NCBI RefSeq assembly: GCF_011089895.1
Contig: NZ_JAANAT010000001.1
Coordinates: 3,100,001 to 3,164,000 of the forward strand
Length of the DNA stretch: 64,000 nucleotides
Source of the DNA: Mucilaginibacter inviolabilis
Lineage (GTDB): Bacteria > Bacteroidota > Bacteroidia > Sphingobacteriales > Sphingobacteriaceae
Direction of reading: 5' to 3'
A program made the position numbers and the translations under genes. Below the pieces are notes generated by a model that saw only the letters and a list, made by a program, of their open reading frames with translations, searched no databases and had not been told where the DNA came from. Within the stretch, counting starts at the first letter, position 1. Every line of letters starts with the position of its first letter. Shown one piece after another: positions 8,194-17,982 of the stretch.

Positions 8194-9525
8194 ATGTACA
8201 ACCTACTTGTTTCTCCCGAAAATGTGCAGGCTTCGTTACAGAAGCATGTACTTGCCGATGGCTTTGATCTTACGTTTGACATGGAAGAAAGTAAGGGTGT
8301 TTATATTTACGATGCTAAATATAACCGGACACTGCTTGATTTTTTCACCTGCTTCGCTTCCGTTCCTTTAGGCTATAATCATCCTAAAATGGTAAATGAT
8401 GAAGAGTTCAAAAAAAACCTGATGCTGGCCGCGTTAACCAACCCGTCAAATTCCGACATCTACACCACACAATACGCGCAGTTTGTTGAAACTTTTTCGC
8501 GCGTGGGTATCCCGGATTACCTTCCGCACGCATTTTTCATCGCAGGGGGCTCATTAGCTATCGAGAACGCGCTTAAGGTTGCTATGGACTGGAAAGTACA
8601 GAAAAACTTTGCAAAGGGTTACACAAAAGAAAAAGGCCATAAAGTATTACATTTTGAAAACGCTTTTCATGGTCGCTCGGGTTATACTTTAAGCTTAACC
8701 AATACCCAGCCCAATAAAACAAAATGGTTTGCCAAGTTCGATTGGCCGCGGGTATCGGTACCACAAATAAATTTCCCTTACAGCGATGCCAATCATGACG
8801 ACCTGGTACAAAGGGAACAGTTCTCCATCTCGCAGATCAGGACCGCCTTTGCCGAAAATAAGGATGATATATGTGCCATTATTATTGAGCCCATACAATC
8901 AGAAGGAGGCGACAACCATGTACGCAAAGAATTTCTGGAAAAACTACGGGAACTGGCCGATGAATACGAAGCCATGCTGATATATGACGAAGTGCAAACA
9001 GGCGTTGGCCTGACCGGCAAATTCTGGTGTCATGAGCATTTTGGTGAAAAGGCTCGTCCGGATATTTTGGCTTTTGGTAAAAAGATGCAGGTATGTGGCA
9101 TACTTGCCAGCAACCGTGTTGACGAAGTAGAGAATAATGTTTTCCGGGTGTCATCGCGTATTAACTCTACCTGGGGTGGCAGCCTGGTAGATATGGTAAG
9201 ATCGTCAAAGATCATGGAGATTATGGAAGAAGATAACCTGTGTGATAATGCTGCCAAAATGGGCGACTATTTGCAAGAGCAATTAGCCGATATAGCTTCC
9301 CGCACTCCCATTATCAGTAATGTTCGCGGTAAAGGCTTATTAACTGCTTTTGATTTTCCTGATAAAAATAAGCGGGATACTTTTATACAGCAAGGATTGC
9401 AAAATAATATCATGTACCTGGGATGCGGCGAAAAAAGCATTCGTTTCAGACCGGCGCTTATTATTGAAAAAGAGCACATTGACATCGGGCTAGCCATGCT
9501 TGAAAGAATATCGCACACTTTATAA
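8194..9525 (+). CDS. lat: L-lysine 6-transaminase
   Basis: A 443-residue class-III PLP aminotransferase. The N-terminus (VLADGFDLTFDMEESKGVYI) and FFTCFASVPLGYNHPKM are characteristic of lysine epsilon-aminotransferases. IIIEPIQSEGGDNH and LIYDEVQTGVG carry the cofactor-binding aspartate, and the Schiff-base lysine is in FGKKMQVCG near residue 296. The enzyme converts lysine and 2-oxoglutarate to 2-aminoadipate semialdehyde (as piperideine carboxylate) and glutamate, the first step of one lysine catabolic route. No other gene of the route is adjacent. Confidence 0.9.
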   Translation: MYNLLVSPENVQASLQKHVLADGFDLTFDMEESKGVYIYDAKYNRTLLDFFTCFASVPLGYNHPKMVNDEEFKKNLMLAALTNPSNSDIYTTQYAQFVETFSRVGIPDYLPHAFFIAGGSLAIENALKVAMDWKVQKNFAKGYTKEKGHKVLHFENAFHGRSGYTLSLTNTQPNKTKWFAKFDWPRVSVPQINFPYSDANHDDLVQREQFSISQIRTAFAENKDDICAIIIEPIQSEGGDNHVRKEFLEKLRELADEYEAMLIYDEVQTGVGLTGKFWCHEHFGEKARPDILAFGKKMQVCGILASNRVDEVENNVFRVSSRINSTWGGSLVDMVRSSKIMEIMEEDNLCDNAAKMGDYLQEQLADIASRTPIISNVRGKGLLTAFDFPDKNKRDTFIQQGLQNNIMYLGCGEKSIRFRPALIIEKEHIDIGLAMLERISHTL

Positions 9526-9711
9526 TAATTCAATAATATCGTTACAGGCAAATTGATTATTCAATAGAATAAACGCTTTTTGTATTTAATATGTGGCCAA
9601 CCATGCTTCTGAAAGGGTGAAATGATACTTTTGAGGGGTAAAAAGGAGTGATATATTAATATATACTATTTTTTAGACAAAATACGCTATATTTTTAATT
9701 ATTATTTCCGT

Positions 9712-9719
9712 TACTTTTG
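9712..9719 (+). promoter_or_regulatory. TAnnTTTG -7 box upstream of the 145-aa gene
   Basis: TACTTTTG fits the Bacteroidota -7 consensus, 44 nt before the ATG at 9764. A second identical box occurs at 9626-9633. Confidence 0.4.
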
Positions 9720-9763
9720 TAATATCCCCCTATTAAAAGACTACGGATCAATCTTTTTACGTC

Positions 9764-10201
9764 ATGAGCAAACACATAGAGAAATTAAAAAAACAACTTG
9801 TTGAAGTAGCGGAAGTTGTTAATTCATTCCAATCAGAATCTGTACAGGTTCGGATTATCGATCGGTTATTAGATGTAATGATTGAATCTGATAGAGTGGA
9901 TACCGACGGAGCTGAACTATTCCTGAAAAAAGGGCGCAGAATACGTTCAGATGATGAAAATTTTGGTATACCAGGCCGTAAAAAGCCAGGTGCTACTAAA
10001 ATACTTAATCAGTTATTGGGTACGGACTTTTTCGATATCTCACGTTCCATATCAGCCATCGCGACCTATTGTAAAGATCAGTTTGATTCTGATTTCAAAA
10101 CATCAGAACTATCGGGCATCTTGTTAAAACTGGCTAACGAAAACAAACTGAGAAGAGAAAGAAGCAATGAGAACAATCGCTTCGAATACATAAAAGCCTA
10201 A
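9764..10201 (+). CDS. small hypothetical protein, possible winged-helix C-terminus
   Basis: 145 residues, highly charged, cytoplasmic. The N-terminal ~45 residues look like an amphipathic helix pair. The stretch RKKPGATKILNQLLGTDFF (residues 71-89) is followed by two helices (ISAIATYCKDQF; SELSGILLKLANENKLRRE) and a short strand (RFEYIK). That pattern would fit a small winged-helix DNA-binding fold, but this is inferred from helix spacing and no family is claimed. It has its own promoter box and is followed by a strong terminator hairpin, so it is probably monocistronic. Confidence 0.65.
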   Translation: MSKHIEKLKKQLVEVAEVVNSFQSESVQVRIIDRLLDVMIESDRVDTDGAELFLKKGRRIRSDDENFGIPGRKKPGATKILNQLLGTDFFDISRSISAIATYCKDQFDSDFKTSELSGILLKLANENKLRRERSNENNRFEYIKA

Positions 10202-10228
10202 TAATTAAACTACTTACATATTATTATT

Positions 10229-10257
10229 AAGCCGCAGTGTTATATAACCTGCGGCTT
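10229..10257. terminator. bidirectional intrinsic terminator
   Basis: A perfect 9-bp GC-rich stem (10229-10237 with 10249-10257) with AT-rich flanks lies between the convergent stops of the 145-aa gene and bshB1. The loop GTTATATAAC is itself a palindrome. Confidence 0.8.
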
Positions 10258-10281
10258 ATTTATTATAGATTAATAAAGATA

Positions 10282-11004
10282 TTATTTTAACGAAAATAAA
10301 TTATCCACCCCTAAAATTTTTCTACTTGTAAAACCTTCCGCATACTTAACCGAAATGCTTTTCCCAAACTCCATAGCGCGGGCTGCAACAACGTTAATAA
10401 ACTCTGGTGAAGATATATAGGTCTGTGGTTCACCCTCCCACTCAGGGTTATAGAATTGCGATCCGAAAGCATGGATGCTTTCAATCTTTTTATCCCAATA
10501 CTCAGTCACATCAATTAAAATATCGGGCTTTATATAGTTATCCTGTATAAAATGTAAAACAAGATCAGGGCGCCAGGCATCCTGCAAAGCGCCATCTGCA
10601 GAGGTTTCGATTTTTCGTAAGCCCGATAAAAAGGCCGAGGTTTCTACCAACTCACCGGCTCGCTTATGATCAGGGTGCCTGTCATGATAGGCATTGGTTA
10701 TTACAATAGAAGGCTGATATTTACGTATAGCAGCAATTATCTCTAGCTGATACTCTCTGGTATTTTCAAAAAAACCATCGGGTAAACCCAGGTTTTCCCT
10801 GATAGTTAATCCTAATATTTTTGCCGAAGCCGCTGCTTCCTGATCACGGATCTCAGCCGAACCACGGGTACCTAGTTCACCACGGGTAAGGTCAATAATA
10901 CCTACCTTTTTACCCTGGGCAATATGTTTTAAAATAGTACCGGAACATCCAAGTTCGGCATCATCGGGATGAACCGATAAAACTAATATATCTAATTTAA
11001 GCAT
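10282..11004 (-). CDS. bshB1: bacillithiol biosynthesis deacetylase BshB1
   Basis: A 240-residue PIG-L/LmbE-family deacetylase. Zinc-ligand motifs are HPDDAELGCSG near the N-terminus and YHDRHPDHKRAG near residue 107; EIRDQEAAASAKILGL and NLGLPDGFF are typical of BshB1. It should deacetylate GlcNAc-malate to GlcN-malate in bacillithiol synthesis. The next gene upstream in the transcript is a thiol peroxidase of the glutathione-peroxidase family, 14 bp away, consistent with a thiol-redox role for the pair. bshA and bshC are not in the window. Confidence 0.92.
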   Translation of the reverse strand: MLKLDILVLSVHPDDAELGCSGTILKHIAQGKKVGIIDLTRGELGTRGSAEIRDQEAAASAKILGLTIRENLGLPDGFFENTREYQLEIIAAIRKYQPSIVITNAYHDRHPDHKRAGELVETSAFLSGLRKIETSADGALQDAWRPDLVLHFIQDNYIKPDILIDVTEYWDKKIESIHAFGSQFYNPEWEGEPQTYISSPEFINVVAARAMEFGKSISVKYAEGFTSRKILGVDNLFSLK

Positions 11005-11018
11005 AAATATGTGTTGAA

Positions 11019-11519
11019 TTATAAAGCCGCCTGTAAAAGGCGTTCGATCTTTTTCCTGATCTTTGAAGATGTAGGTTTGGTAAAGGGATAATAGAAATCT
11101 GTTACATGACCGGTACGGTCAATCAGGAATTTATGAAAGTTCCATCTTGGGACAGATTTCAGGTTACCGTTATCTTTTTTATTAGCAAAAAACTGGTATA
11201 GGGGATGCGCGTAAGGCCCCCGCACCCTTATCTTTTCAAATACAGGGTAATTGGCGCCCACATTTTCACAAAAAGTGGCAATTTCTGCCCCTTCTAAAGG
11301 CTCTTGTCCGCCAAAGTCATTTGAGGGAAAAGCAAGTATTTCAAAATCGGTATCTTTAAACTGATTTTTAAGACTCACCAGATCTTTAAGCTGAGGGGTA
11401 AAACCGCATTGAGAAGCGGTATTAACTACTAAAAGGACTTTATTTTTATAGACCGAAAGGCTAATCTCTTCTCCGTTCAATGTCTGTACATCAAACTTGT
11501 AGATACTATTGTTATCCAT
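11019..11519 (-). CDS. glutathione peroxidase family protein
   Basis: 166 residues, thioredoxin fold. The peroxidatic cysteine is in NTASQCGFT (family NxxSxCG/U), the FPSNDFGGQEP motif carries the catalytic Gln, and the Trp of the tetrad is in RWNFHKFLIDRTG. A cysteine rather than selenocysteine is used; such enzymes generally take electrons from thioredoxin. It reduces hydrogen or lipid peroxides in the cytoplasm. Tightly packed with bshB1 (14 bp) and the DUF4294 gene (2 bp), so the three are probably one operon. Confidence 0.9.
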   Translation of the reverse strand: MDNNSIYKFDVQTLNGEEISLSVYKNKVLLVVNTASQCGFTPQLKDLVSLKNQFKDTDFEILAFPSNDFGGQEPLEGAEIATFCENVGANYPVFEKIRVRGPYAHPLYQFFANKKDNGNLKSVPRWNFHKFLIDRTGHVTDFYYPFTKPTSSKIRKKIERLLQAAL

Positions 11520-11521
11520 TA

Positions 11522-12139
11522 TTAATTGTTAGTGGAATTATATCCGGCCTGTTTCAATATGGCCTCGATATCTTTCTGCTCTTCAGGGTCGTAGGTTTCC
11601 TTTAAATTGTGGCCAAATATGCTGGCCACTGATTGAAACATAAAGGCCTTAAAACCACCCTTAAGCTCTTTAACCATGGTATAGCTGGTAGTTCCGGTTT
11701 CCCGGTCAATCAGCTTAATCAATACCTCACCCTGACTAATTGTCAGATTTTTTATTTCCTTGTTAAACAATGCTTTTATTTCATTTTCACAGGCGGCTAC
11801 CAACTCTTTCTGTTTGTGCTTATCGCCTGTAAGTGCCAGGTCGCGTTGTAACTGGCGGTAACGCTGCCCTGCAAAACGTGCGTAGGGCAACACTTTGAAC
11901 ACATTATATCTTAACCGGTTATAAGCCATACGGTCGGCATCACTGGCAAATATACGTGTATCAACAATTTTCACCTCGGGAGTAACTATCCAGGGCACCA
12001 ATTCGCCGTCAAGATCGGTCATAGCCGTTTTGATGGTATCATTTTTGCCTAAAGTTACAGGTGCTGGTTTATCTGTCTGGGCCTGTACCGAGCCCATGAT
12101 GCTAAAACAAAACAGAAACAGAAAACCAATAAATTTCAT
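11522..12139 (-). CDS. DUF4294 domain protein, secreted
   Basis: 205 residues from the ATG at 12139. The frame stays open further upstream, but this start gives a clean signal peptide (MKFIGFLFLFCFSIMGSVQAQ) and lies 14 nt after a TAATTTTG promoter box. The mature part has IVTPEVKIVDTRIFASDADRMAYNRLRYNVFKVLPYA-type sequence, characteristic of the Bacteroidota DUF4294 family. Function unknown; likely periplasmic. First gene of the operon with the peroxidase and bshB1. Divergent from relA/spoT. Confidence 0.85.
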   Translation of the reverse strand: MKFIGFLFLFCFSIMGSVQAQTDKPAPVTLGKNDTIKTAMTDLDGELVPWIVTPEVKIVDTRIFASDADRMAYNRLRYNVFKVLPYARFAGQRYRQLQRDLALTGDKHKQKELVAACENEIKALFNKEIKNLTISQGEVLIKLIDRETGTTSYTMVKELKGGFKAFMFQSVASIFGHNLKETYDPEEQKDIEAILKQAGYNSTNN

Positions 12140-12153
12140 AATTTTACTTAAAA

Positions 12154-12161
12154 CAAAATTA
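12154..12161 (-). promoter_or_regulatory. TAnnTTTG -7 box upstream of the DUF4294 gene
   Basis: Read on the minus strand it is TAATTTTG, 14 nt before the chosen ATG. It supports the shorter start over an upstream in-frame one. Confidence 0.5.
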
Positions 12162-12247
12162 AAGCAATTTTTCGTGGTATTTCCATATAATGTGTAATAA
12201 TAATTTATAATTACAAGTTTATCAACAAATACCATTAATATCAGCAT

Positions 12248-14470
12248 ATGAAAGAGTTAGTGATTGACCTGGAAGCGGAAAAAAATGAGATATTAAAAAG
12301 ATATCGGGCTTTGCTGCGCGCCTGTAAATCAACCCTGCAAAAGGGCGATAAGCGCATGATCCGTAAAGCATTTGATATGGCCCTGGAAAGCCATAAAGAC
12401 ATGCGCCGTAAAAGCGGCGAACCCTATATATATCACCCTATTGCCGTGGCGCAGATAGCGGCCGAAGAAATAGGCCTGGGTACTACTTCTATTGTGTGTG
12501 CCCTGTTGCATGATGTGGTTGAAGATACCAACATGACGCTGGACGATATTGAGATGGAGTTTGGCAAAAAGGTAGCCAAGATCATTGACGGCCTTACCAA
12601 AATATCGGGCGTATTTGATACCAACAGCTCGTTACAGGCCGAGAATTTCCGTAAGATGCTGCTTACCCTGGCCGATGATGTACGGGTAATATTGATCAAA
12701 CTTGCCGATCGGCTGCATAACATGCGCACCATGGAGTTTATGCCCCGCGATAAGCAGCTTAAACTATCTTCAGAAACCGTTTACCTGTACGCTCCGCTGG
12801 CACATAGGTTGGGTTTATACACCATAAAATCCGAGCTGGAAGATCTGTCCATGAAATACATGGAGCGGGAAACTTACCAGTTTTTAAAAGTTAAGCTGAA
12901 CGAAAAAAAGGCTGAACGTGAAAAGTTCATTCGTGATTTTATTGAGCCTATTAAAAAAGTATTACTTGGACAAGGTCTTGAGGCAGATATTTTCGGACGT
13001 CCAAAATCTATACATTCCATCTGGAATAAGATGAAAAAGAAATCGATACCTTTTGAAGAGGTATATGATCTTTTTGCCATCAGGGTAATTCTGGATAGTA
13101 CCCCTGAAAATGAAAAAGCCGACTGCTGGAAGGCCTATTCCATAGTTACCGATCTTTATCGCCCTAATCCCGATAGGTTACGCGACTGGATATCATCGCC
13201 TAAAGCCAACGGTTACGAATCACTGCATACCACCGTAATGGGCCCACGTGGCCAGTGGGTTGAAGTACAAATTCGTACCAAACGGATGAATGAGATTGCC
13301 GAAAAGGGTTTTGCCGCACACTGGAAGTATAAAGAATCAACCACCGACAGCGGTCTTGATCAATGGGTGCAAAAGGTTAGAGACATGCTTAAAAACCCAG
13401 ATTCCAACGCGCTCGATTTCCTGGATGATTTTAAAATGAACCTCTTTAGTGACGAGATCTTCATTTTTACGCCAAAGGGAGCGTTGATACAATTACCCTT
13501 AAATGCCACCGCGCTTGATTTTGCTTTCGAGATACATACCGATGTTGGTGCCAGCTGTATCGGCGCCAAAGTAAATCACAAACTGGTACCGTTGAGCTAT
13601 AAACTGCAAAATGGCGACCAGGTAGAGATCATTACTTCGGGCAAACAAACACCTAAGGAAGATTGGCTTAATTTTGTGGTTACCGCGAAAGCCAAGGCCA
13701 AAATAAAATCGGCATTAAAGGAAGAAAAACGGAAAATTGCCGAAGATGGTAAAGAGATATTGGAGCGCAAGCTAAAATCGCTCAAGATTACCTACAACTC
13801 CGAAAACATACATAAGCTGAGTTACTTTTTTAAGCTCCAAACAACCCAGGACCTGTTTTACAATATTGCTAAAGGCATTATTGATATGAAGGATCTGAAA
13901 GATTACCAGGCTTCAGAAAAAGTAATTGAAAATAAACCACAGGATAAAATTGAGCAGGAACAGGTTCACAGCCTGTTACGCAACATCAAGGCCAAGGATA
14001 GCGATATATTGCTGATTGGTGAGGATATGCAAAAAATTGACTATAAACTAGCCAATTGCTGCAACCCTATCCCCGGTGACGATGTATTTGGTTTTGTTAC
14101 GGTAAGCGATGGTATTAAAATTCACCGCACCAATTGCCCAAATGCGGCCAAACTAATGGCCAACTATGGTTACCGGATTGTAAAGGCCCGCTGGACAAAT
14201 CAGCAGGAACTGGCATTTTTAACCGGCTTACGAATTACCGGTATTGATGATGTTGGTTTGATCAATAAACTTACTACCGTAATATCGCAGGATTTTAAGG
14301 TAAATATCCGCTCCATTACGGTTGATAGTGATAATGGCATTTTCGAAGGCTCGCTCATGGTATATGTAAATGATACCGAGCATTTAGATAACCTGATCAA
14401 AAACCTGAAATTGGTTAAAGGGATTACCGCCGTTAATCGCTTCGATTCGGCTATTGAAAAAGCTTCTTAA
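12248..14470 (+). CDS. bifunctional (p)ppGpp synthetase/hydrolase (Rel/SpoT)
   Basis: 740 residues with the full long RSH architecture. The HD hydrolase domain is around residues 45-200 (ALLHDVVEDT carries the HD and ED pairs), the synthetase around 240-370 (GRPKSIHSIWNKM, YDLFAIRVI, YESLHTTVMGP), TGS around 400-460 (FTPKGALIQLP), a conserved Cys/His zinc-type region (NCCNPIPGDD, IHRTNCPNA) and a C-terminal ACT domain. Both catalytic regions look intact, so it should make and degrade the alarmone. It is the usual single long RSH of Bacteroidota. The ATG at 12248 is preceded by no recognisable Shine-Dalgarno. Confidence 0.93.
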   Translation: MKELVIDLEAEKNEILKRYRALLRACKSTLQKGDKRMIRKAFDMALESHKDMRRKSGEPYIYHPIAVAQIAAEEIGLGTTSIVCALLHDVVEDTNMTLDDIEMEFGKKVAKIIDGLTKISGVFDTNSSLQAENFRKMLLTLADDVRVILIKLADRLHNMRTMEFMPRDKQLKLSSETVYLYAPLAHRLGLYTIKSELEDLSMKYMERETYQFLKVKLNEKKAEREKFIRDFIEPIKKVLLGQGLEADIFGRPKSIHSIWNKMKKKSIPFEEVYDLFAIRVILDSTPENEKADCWKAYSIVTDLYRPNPDRLRDWISSPKANGYESLHTTVMGPRGQWVEVQIRTKRMNEIAEKGFAAHWKYKESTTDSGLDQWVQKVRDMLKNPDSNALDFLDDFKMNLFSDEIFIFTPKGALIQLPLNATALDFAFEIHTDVGASCIGAKVNHKLVPLSYKLQNGDQVEIITSGKQTPKEDWLNFVVTAKAKAKIKSALKEEKRKIAEDGKEILERKLKSLKITYNSENIHKLSYFFKLQTTQDLFYNIAKGIIDMKDLKDYQASEKVIENKPQDKIEQEQVHSLLRNIKAKDSDILLIGEDMQKIDYKLANCCNPIPGDDVFGFVTVSDGIKIHRTNCPNAAKLMANYGYRIVKARWTNQQELAFLTGLRITGIDDVGLINKLTTVISQDFKVNIRSITVDSDNGIFEGSLMVYVNDTEHLDNLIKNLKLVKGITAVNRFDSAIEKAS

Positions 14471-14474
14471 TCAT

Positions 14475-14575
14475 AGAGTCAAGAATCAAGAGATAAGAAT
14501 CAAGTTGCTTAAATGCAAAACAAGATTCTTGTCTCTTAATTCTCATTTCTTGGCTTTCACCCTTGTTTCTTGACC
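14475..14575. repeat. inverted repeat, word family B (GAATCAAGAG), copy 2
   Basis: The left arm 14475-14504 repeats AGAGTCAAGA / AGAATCAAG. The right arm 14524-14575 is its complement, extended by extra TTCTTG words. It begins 4 bp after the rel/spoT stop and probably forms the 3' end structure of that mRNA. Confidence 0.75.
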
Positions 14576-14615
14576 CACATCTTTTGATTCTATTCATTTA
14601 CTTATAAATTATTAA

Positions 14616-14623
14616 TAACTTTG
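14616..14623 (+). promoter_or_regulatory. TAnnTTTG -7 box upstream of the Fur-family gene
   Basis: TAACTTTG, 18 nt before the ATG at 14642. Confidence 0.5.
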
Positions 14624-14641
14624 GCTCTTTAATAGACAATT

Positions 14642-15109
14642 ATGCCTCAACAGGATACAATAGCGCTGGTTAAAAAAATTTTCGAGGCTTATCTTGAAAA
14701 CAAAAACCTGCGTAAAACGCCCGAGCGTTTTGCTATACTTGAAGAAATTTATTCTCGTACCGATCATTTTGATGTGGAGTCGTTATACATCCACATGAAA
14801 AATAAAAAATACCGTGTAAGCCGTGCTACCGTATATAACACACTGGAGCTACTGGTATCGTGCGATCTGGTGACCAAGCATCAGTTTGGTAAAAACATGG
14901 CCCAGTTTGAAAAGTCATACGGCTATAAGCAGCACGATCACATCATTTGTATTGACTGCGGTAAGGTGGTTGAATTTTGCGACCCGCGCATACAGCAGAT
15001 ACAAAGCATGATGGGCGACATCCTGAAATTCGACATCAAACACCACTCCCTTAATCTTTATGGCAATTGCACCAAATTAAGAGACGGTAATTGTGATAGA
15101 AAAGCATAA
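14642..15109 (+). CDS. Fur family transcriptional regulator
   Basis: 155 residues. An N-terminal winged helix ([19 protein letters not shown], then [18 protein letters not shown]) is followed by the metal-binding dimerisation domain with [17 protein letters not shown] and a final CTKLRDGNC, i.e. two cysteine pairs that can hold a structural zinc. This is the pattern of Fur/PerR/Zur repressors; which metal or peroxide it senses cannot be read from the sequence. It lies 38 bp upstream of purA, whose promoter box overlaps this gene's stop codon. Confidence 0.9.
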   Translation: MPQQDTIALVKKIFEAYLENKNLRKTPERFAILEEIYSRTDHFDVESLYIHMKNKKYRVSRATVYNTLELLVSCDLVTKHQFGKNMAQFEKSYGYKQHDHIICIDCGKVVEFCDPRIQQIQSMMGDILKFDIKHHSLNLYGNCTKLRDGNCDRKA

Positions 15110-15114
15110 CTTTG
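15107..15114 (+). promoter_or_regulatory. TAnnTTTG -7 box upstream of purA
   Basis: TAACTTTG overlaps the stop codon of the Fur-family gene and lies 33 nt before the purA ATG. It suggests purA can be transcribed on its own. Confidence 0.5.
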
Positions 15115-15147
15115 CCCCCCTTAATATCATACTCTGAATTTACATAA

Positions 15148-16425
<1,278 letters not shown>

Positions 16426-16544
16426 TACCGGGACCTTGGAGTAAGGATTTTTGAAACAAGGAGCATGGATCTTTTGTCTTTATTCTTTATTCCACATATC
16501 TTTTATCGATCATCCGGAGTATAGGAAATTATTATATTATTTAT

Positions 16545-16571
16545 AAAAGGCCGCATAATGCGGCCTTTTTA
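16545..16571 (+). terminator. intrinsic terminator of purA
   Basis: A GC-rich stem (AAAGGCCGCAT / ATGCGGCCTTT) with a very short loop followed by a T run. It lies directly upstream of the pabB promoter box. Confidence 0.85.
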
Positions 16572-16581
16572 GTTTTGTTTT

Positions 16582-16589
16582 TATTTTTG
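16582..16589 (+). promoter_or_regulatory. TAnnTTTG -7 box 4 nt before the pabB GTG
   Basis: TATTTTTG ends 4 nt before GTG at 16594. With the known distance from this box to the transcription start, the mRNA would begin at or next to the start codon (leaderless). The same 4-nt spacing is seen at gpmI, arfB and the DUF6089 gene. Confidence 0.5.
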
Positions 16590-16593
16590 TCCT

Positions 16594-17862
16594 GTGATTA
16601 TAGCTGTTCAAGACCTTCCCCTTTTTAAACAAAAAGCCCTGCAATGGGCCTCATCATTTGATGCGGCATGTTACCTTGACTCTAACGGATTTAATGACCC
16701 TTATGGCAAATTTGATACTTTAATAGCTATCGGTGCAAAAAATGAGGTTATAGCACAGGTCGGGAGTTCTTTTGATCAGCTGGAAGCTTTCCGTCAAAAT
16801 AACCCGGGATGGATAGCCGGATTTTTAGGCTATGATTTGAAGAATGAAACAGAACAGCTATCATCTGCCAATCCGGATGGTTTACAATTCCCGGATCTCT
16901 ATTTTTTTGCCCCCCTACATCTTATTGTTATTAAGGATGGTAAAACGGAAATTATTAGTGATGAACCTGAACAGATTTTTGATCTTATCAGCCAACAAGA
17001 ACTAATTATTCATAAAGAGCAGTTCGCTATTACATTAAAATCCCGCTTTAACAAACAGGAATATATAGATGCGGTAAAGGGTATACAGGAACATATTAAC
17101 CGGGGAGATATCTATGTAACCAATTTTTGCCAGGAGTTTTTTGCTGAGCATGTACAGATAGATCCGTCGGGTATATTTACACAGCTCAATGAGGTTTCGC
17201 CAACCCCCTTCAGCACTTTTTTTAAATGGAGAGACAACTATATATTGGGTGCATCTCCCGAGCGTTTCCTGGCCAAACGAGGCAATAAACTGGTATCACA
17301 GCCTATAAAGGGCACCGCCAAAAGAGGTGCAGATCTGCAGGCCGATGAATTGATCAAACAAGAGCTCCGTAATCATCCTAAGGAGCTCCAGGAAAACGTA
17401 ATGATAGTTGACCTTGTTCGGAACGACCTGACCAAGTCAGCCAAACAAGGCACCGTTAAAACGGAAGAACTATTTGGCATTCACAGTTTTCAGTACGTAC
17501 ATCAAATGATATCGACCGTAGTATGCGAGCTCGAAGAGGGGTTATCAGCCATACAAGCCATTAAAAACACTTTCCCCATGGGCAGCATGACTGGTGCCCC
17601 TAAGATCCGCGCCATGCAGCTGATGGAACAATATGAGCGCAGTAAGCGAGGTGTATATTCCGGAGCGATAGGTTACCTGAGCCCGGATAATGATTTTGAT
17701 TTGAACGTGGTTATCCGTACCCTGTTATACAATTCAGCAAAACAATATCTATCATTCCACGCGGGCAGTGCAATAACTTATCATGCCGATCCGGAAAAAG
17801 AATATGAAGAATGCCTGCTCAAAGCACAGGCAGTTATGGAGGTTTTGGGAGGAAAGAAGTAA
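16594..17862 (+). CDS. pabB: aminodeoxychorismate synthase component I
   Basis: 422 residues, chorismate-binding family. GASPERFLAK, DLVRNDLTKSA, FPMGSMTGAPKIRAM and SGAIGYLSPDNDFDLNVVIRT are the active-site blocks. The PIKGTAKRG motif has the lysine that acts as nucleophile in PabB; anthranilate synthase has alanine there, which favours PabB over TrpE. It converts chorismate to 4-amino-4-deoxychorismate for folate synthesis. The start is GTG; it fits the expected N-terminus and sits 4 nt after a promoter box. No pabA or pabC is adjacent. Confidence 0.9.
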   Translation: MIIAVQDLPLFKQKALQWASSFDAACYLDSNGFNDPYGKFDTLIAIGAKNEVIAQVGSSFDQLEAFRQNNPGWIAGFLGYDLKNETEQLSSANPDGLQFPDLYFFAPLHLIVIKDGKTEIISDEPEQIFDLISQQELIIHKEQFAITLKSRFNKQEYIDAVKGIQEHINRGDIYVTNFCQEFFAEHVQIDPSGIFTQLNEVSPTPFSTFFKWRDNYILGASPERFLAKRGNKLVSQPIKGTAKRGADLQADELIKQELRNHPKELQENVMIVDLVRNDLTKSAKQGTVKTEELFGIHSFQYVHQMISTVVCELEEGLSAIQAIKNTFPMGSMTGAPKIRAMQLMEQYERSKRGVYSGAIGYLSPDNDFDLNVVIRTLLYNSAKQYLSFHAGSAITYHADPEKEYEECLLKAQAVMEVLGGKK

Positions 17863-17872
17863 GAAAACATTC

Positions 17873-17968
17873 CGTCATTGCGAGGTACGAAGCAATCCCT
17901 ATGCTATAAAGAGCGGATATGTATGATTTACGGCCTATGTGGAGATTGCTTCGTACCTCGCAATGACG
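17873..17968. repeat. REP-like inverted repeat, family D (CATTGCGAGGTACGAAGC), copy 1
   Basis: The 25-nt arms 17873-17897 and 17944-17968 are perfectly complementary; the ~46-nt centre is shared in part with the 52002-52106 copy. It lies between the convergent stops of pabB and the DUF2071 gene. Confidence 0.85.
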
Positions 17969-17982
17969 CGTTTTCGATAATT

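Noticed and set aside
9526..9763. Possible small RNA gene downstream of lat
   Set aside because: Two promoter-like boxes but no hairpin-T-run end before the next gene; the boxes are explained by the 145-aa gene.
12140..12247. Longer N-terminus for the DUF4294 protein
   Set aside because: Runs through the promoter box and would bury the signal peptide.
17873..17968. Repeat considered as a CRISPR unit
   Set aside because: Only two inverted, not direct, arms per site and no array of spacers or cas genes.
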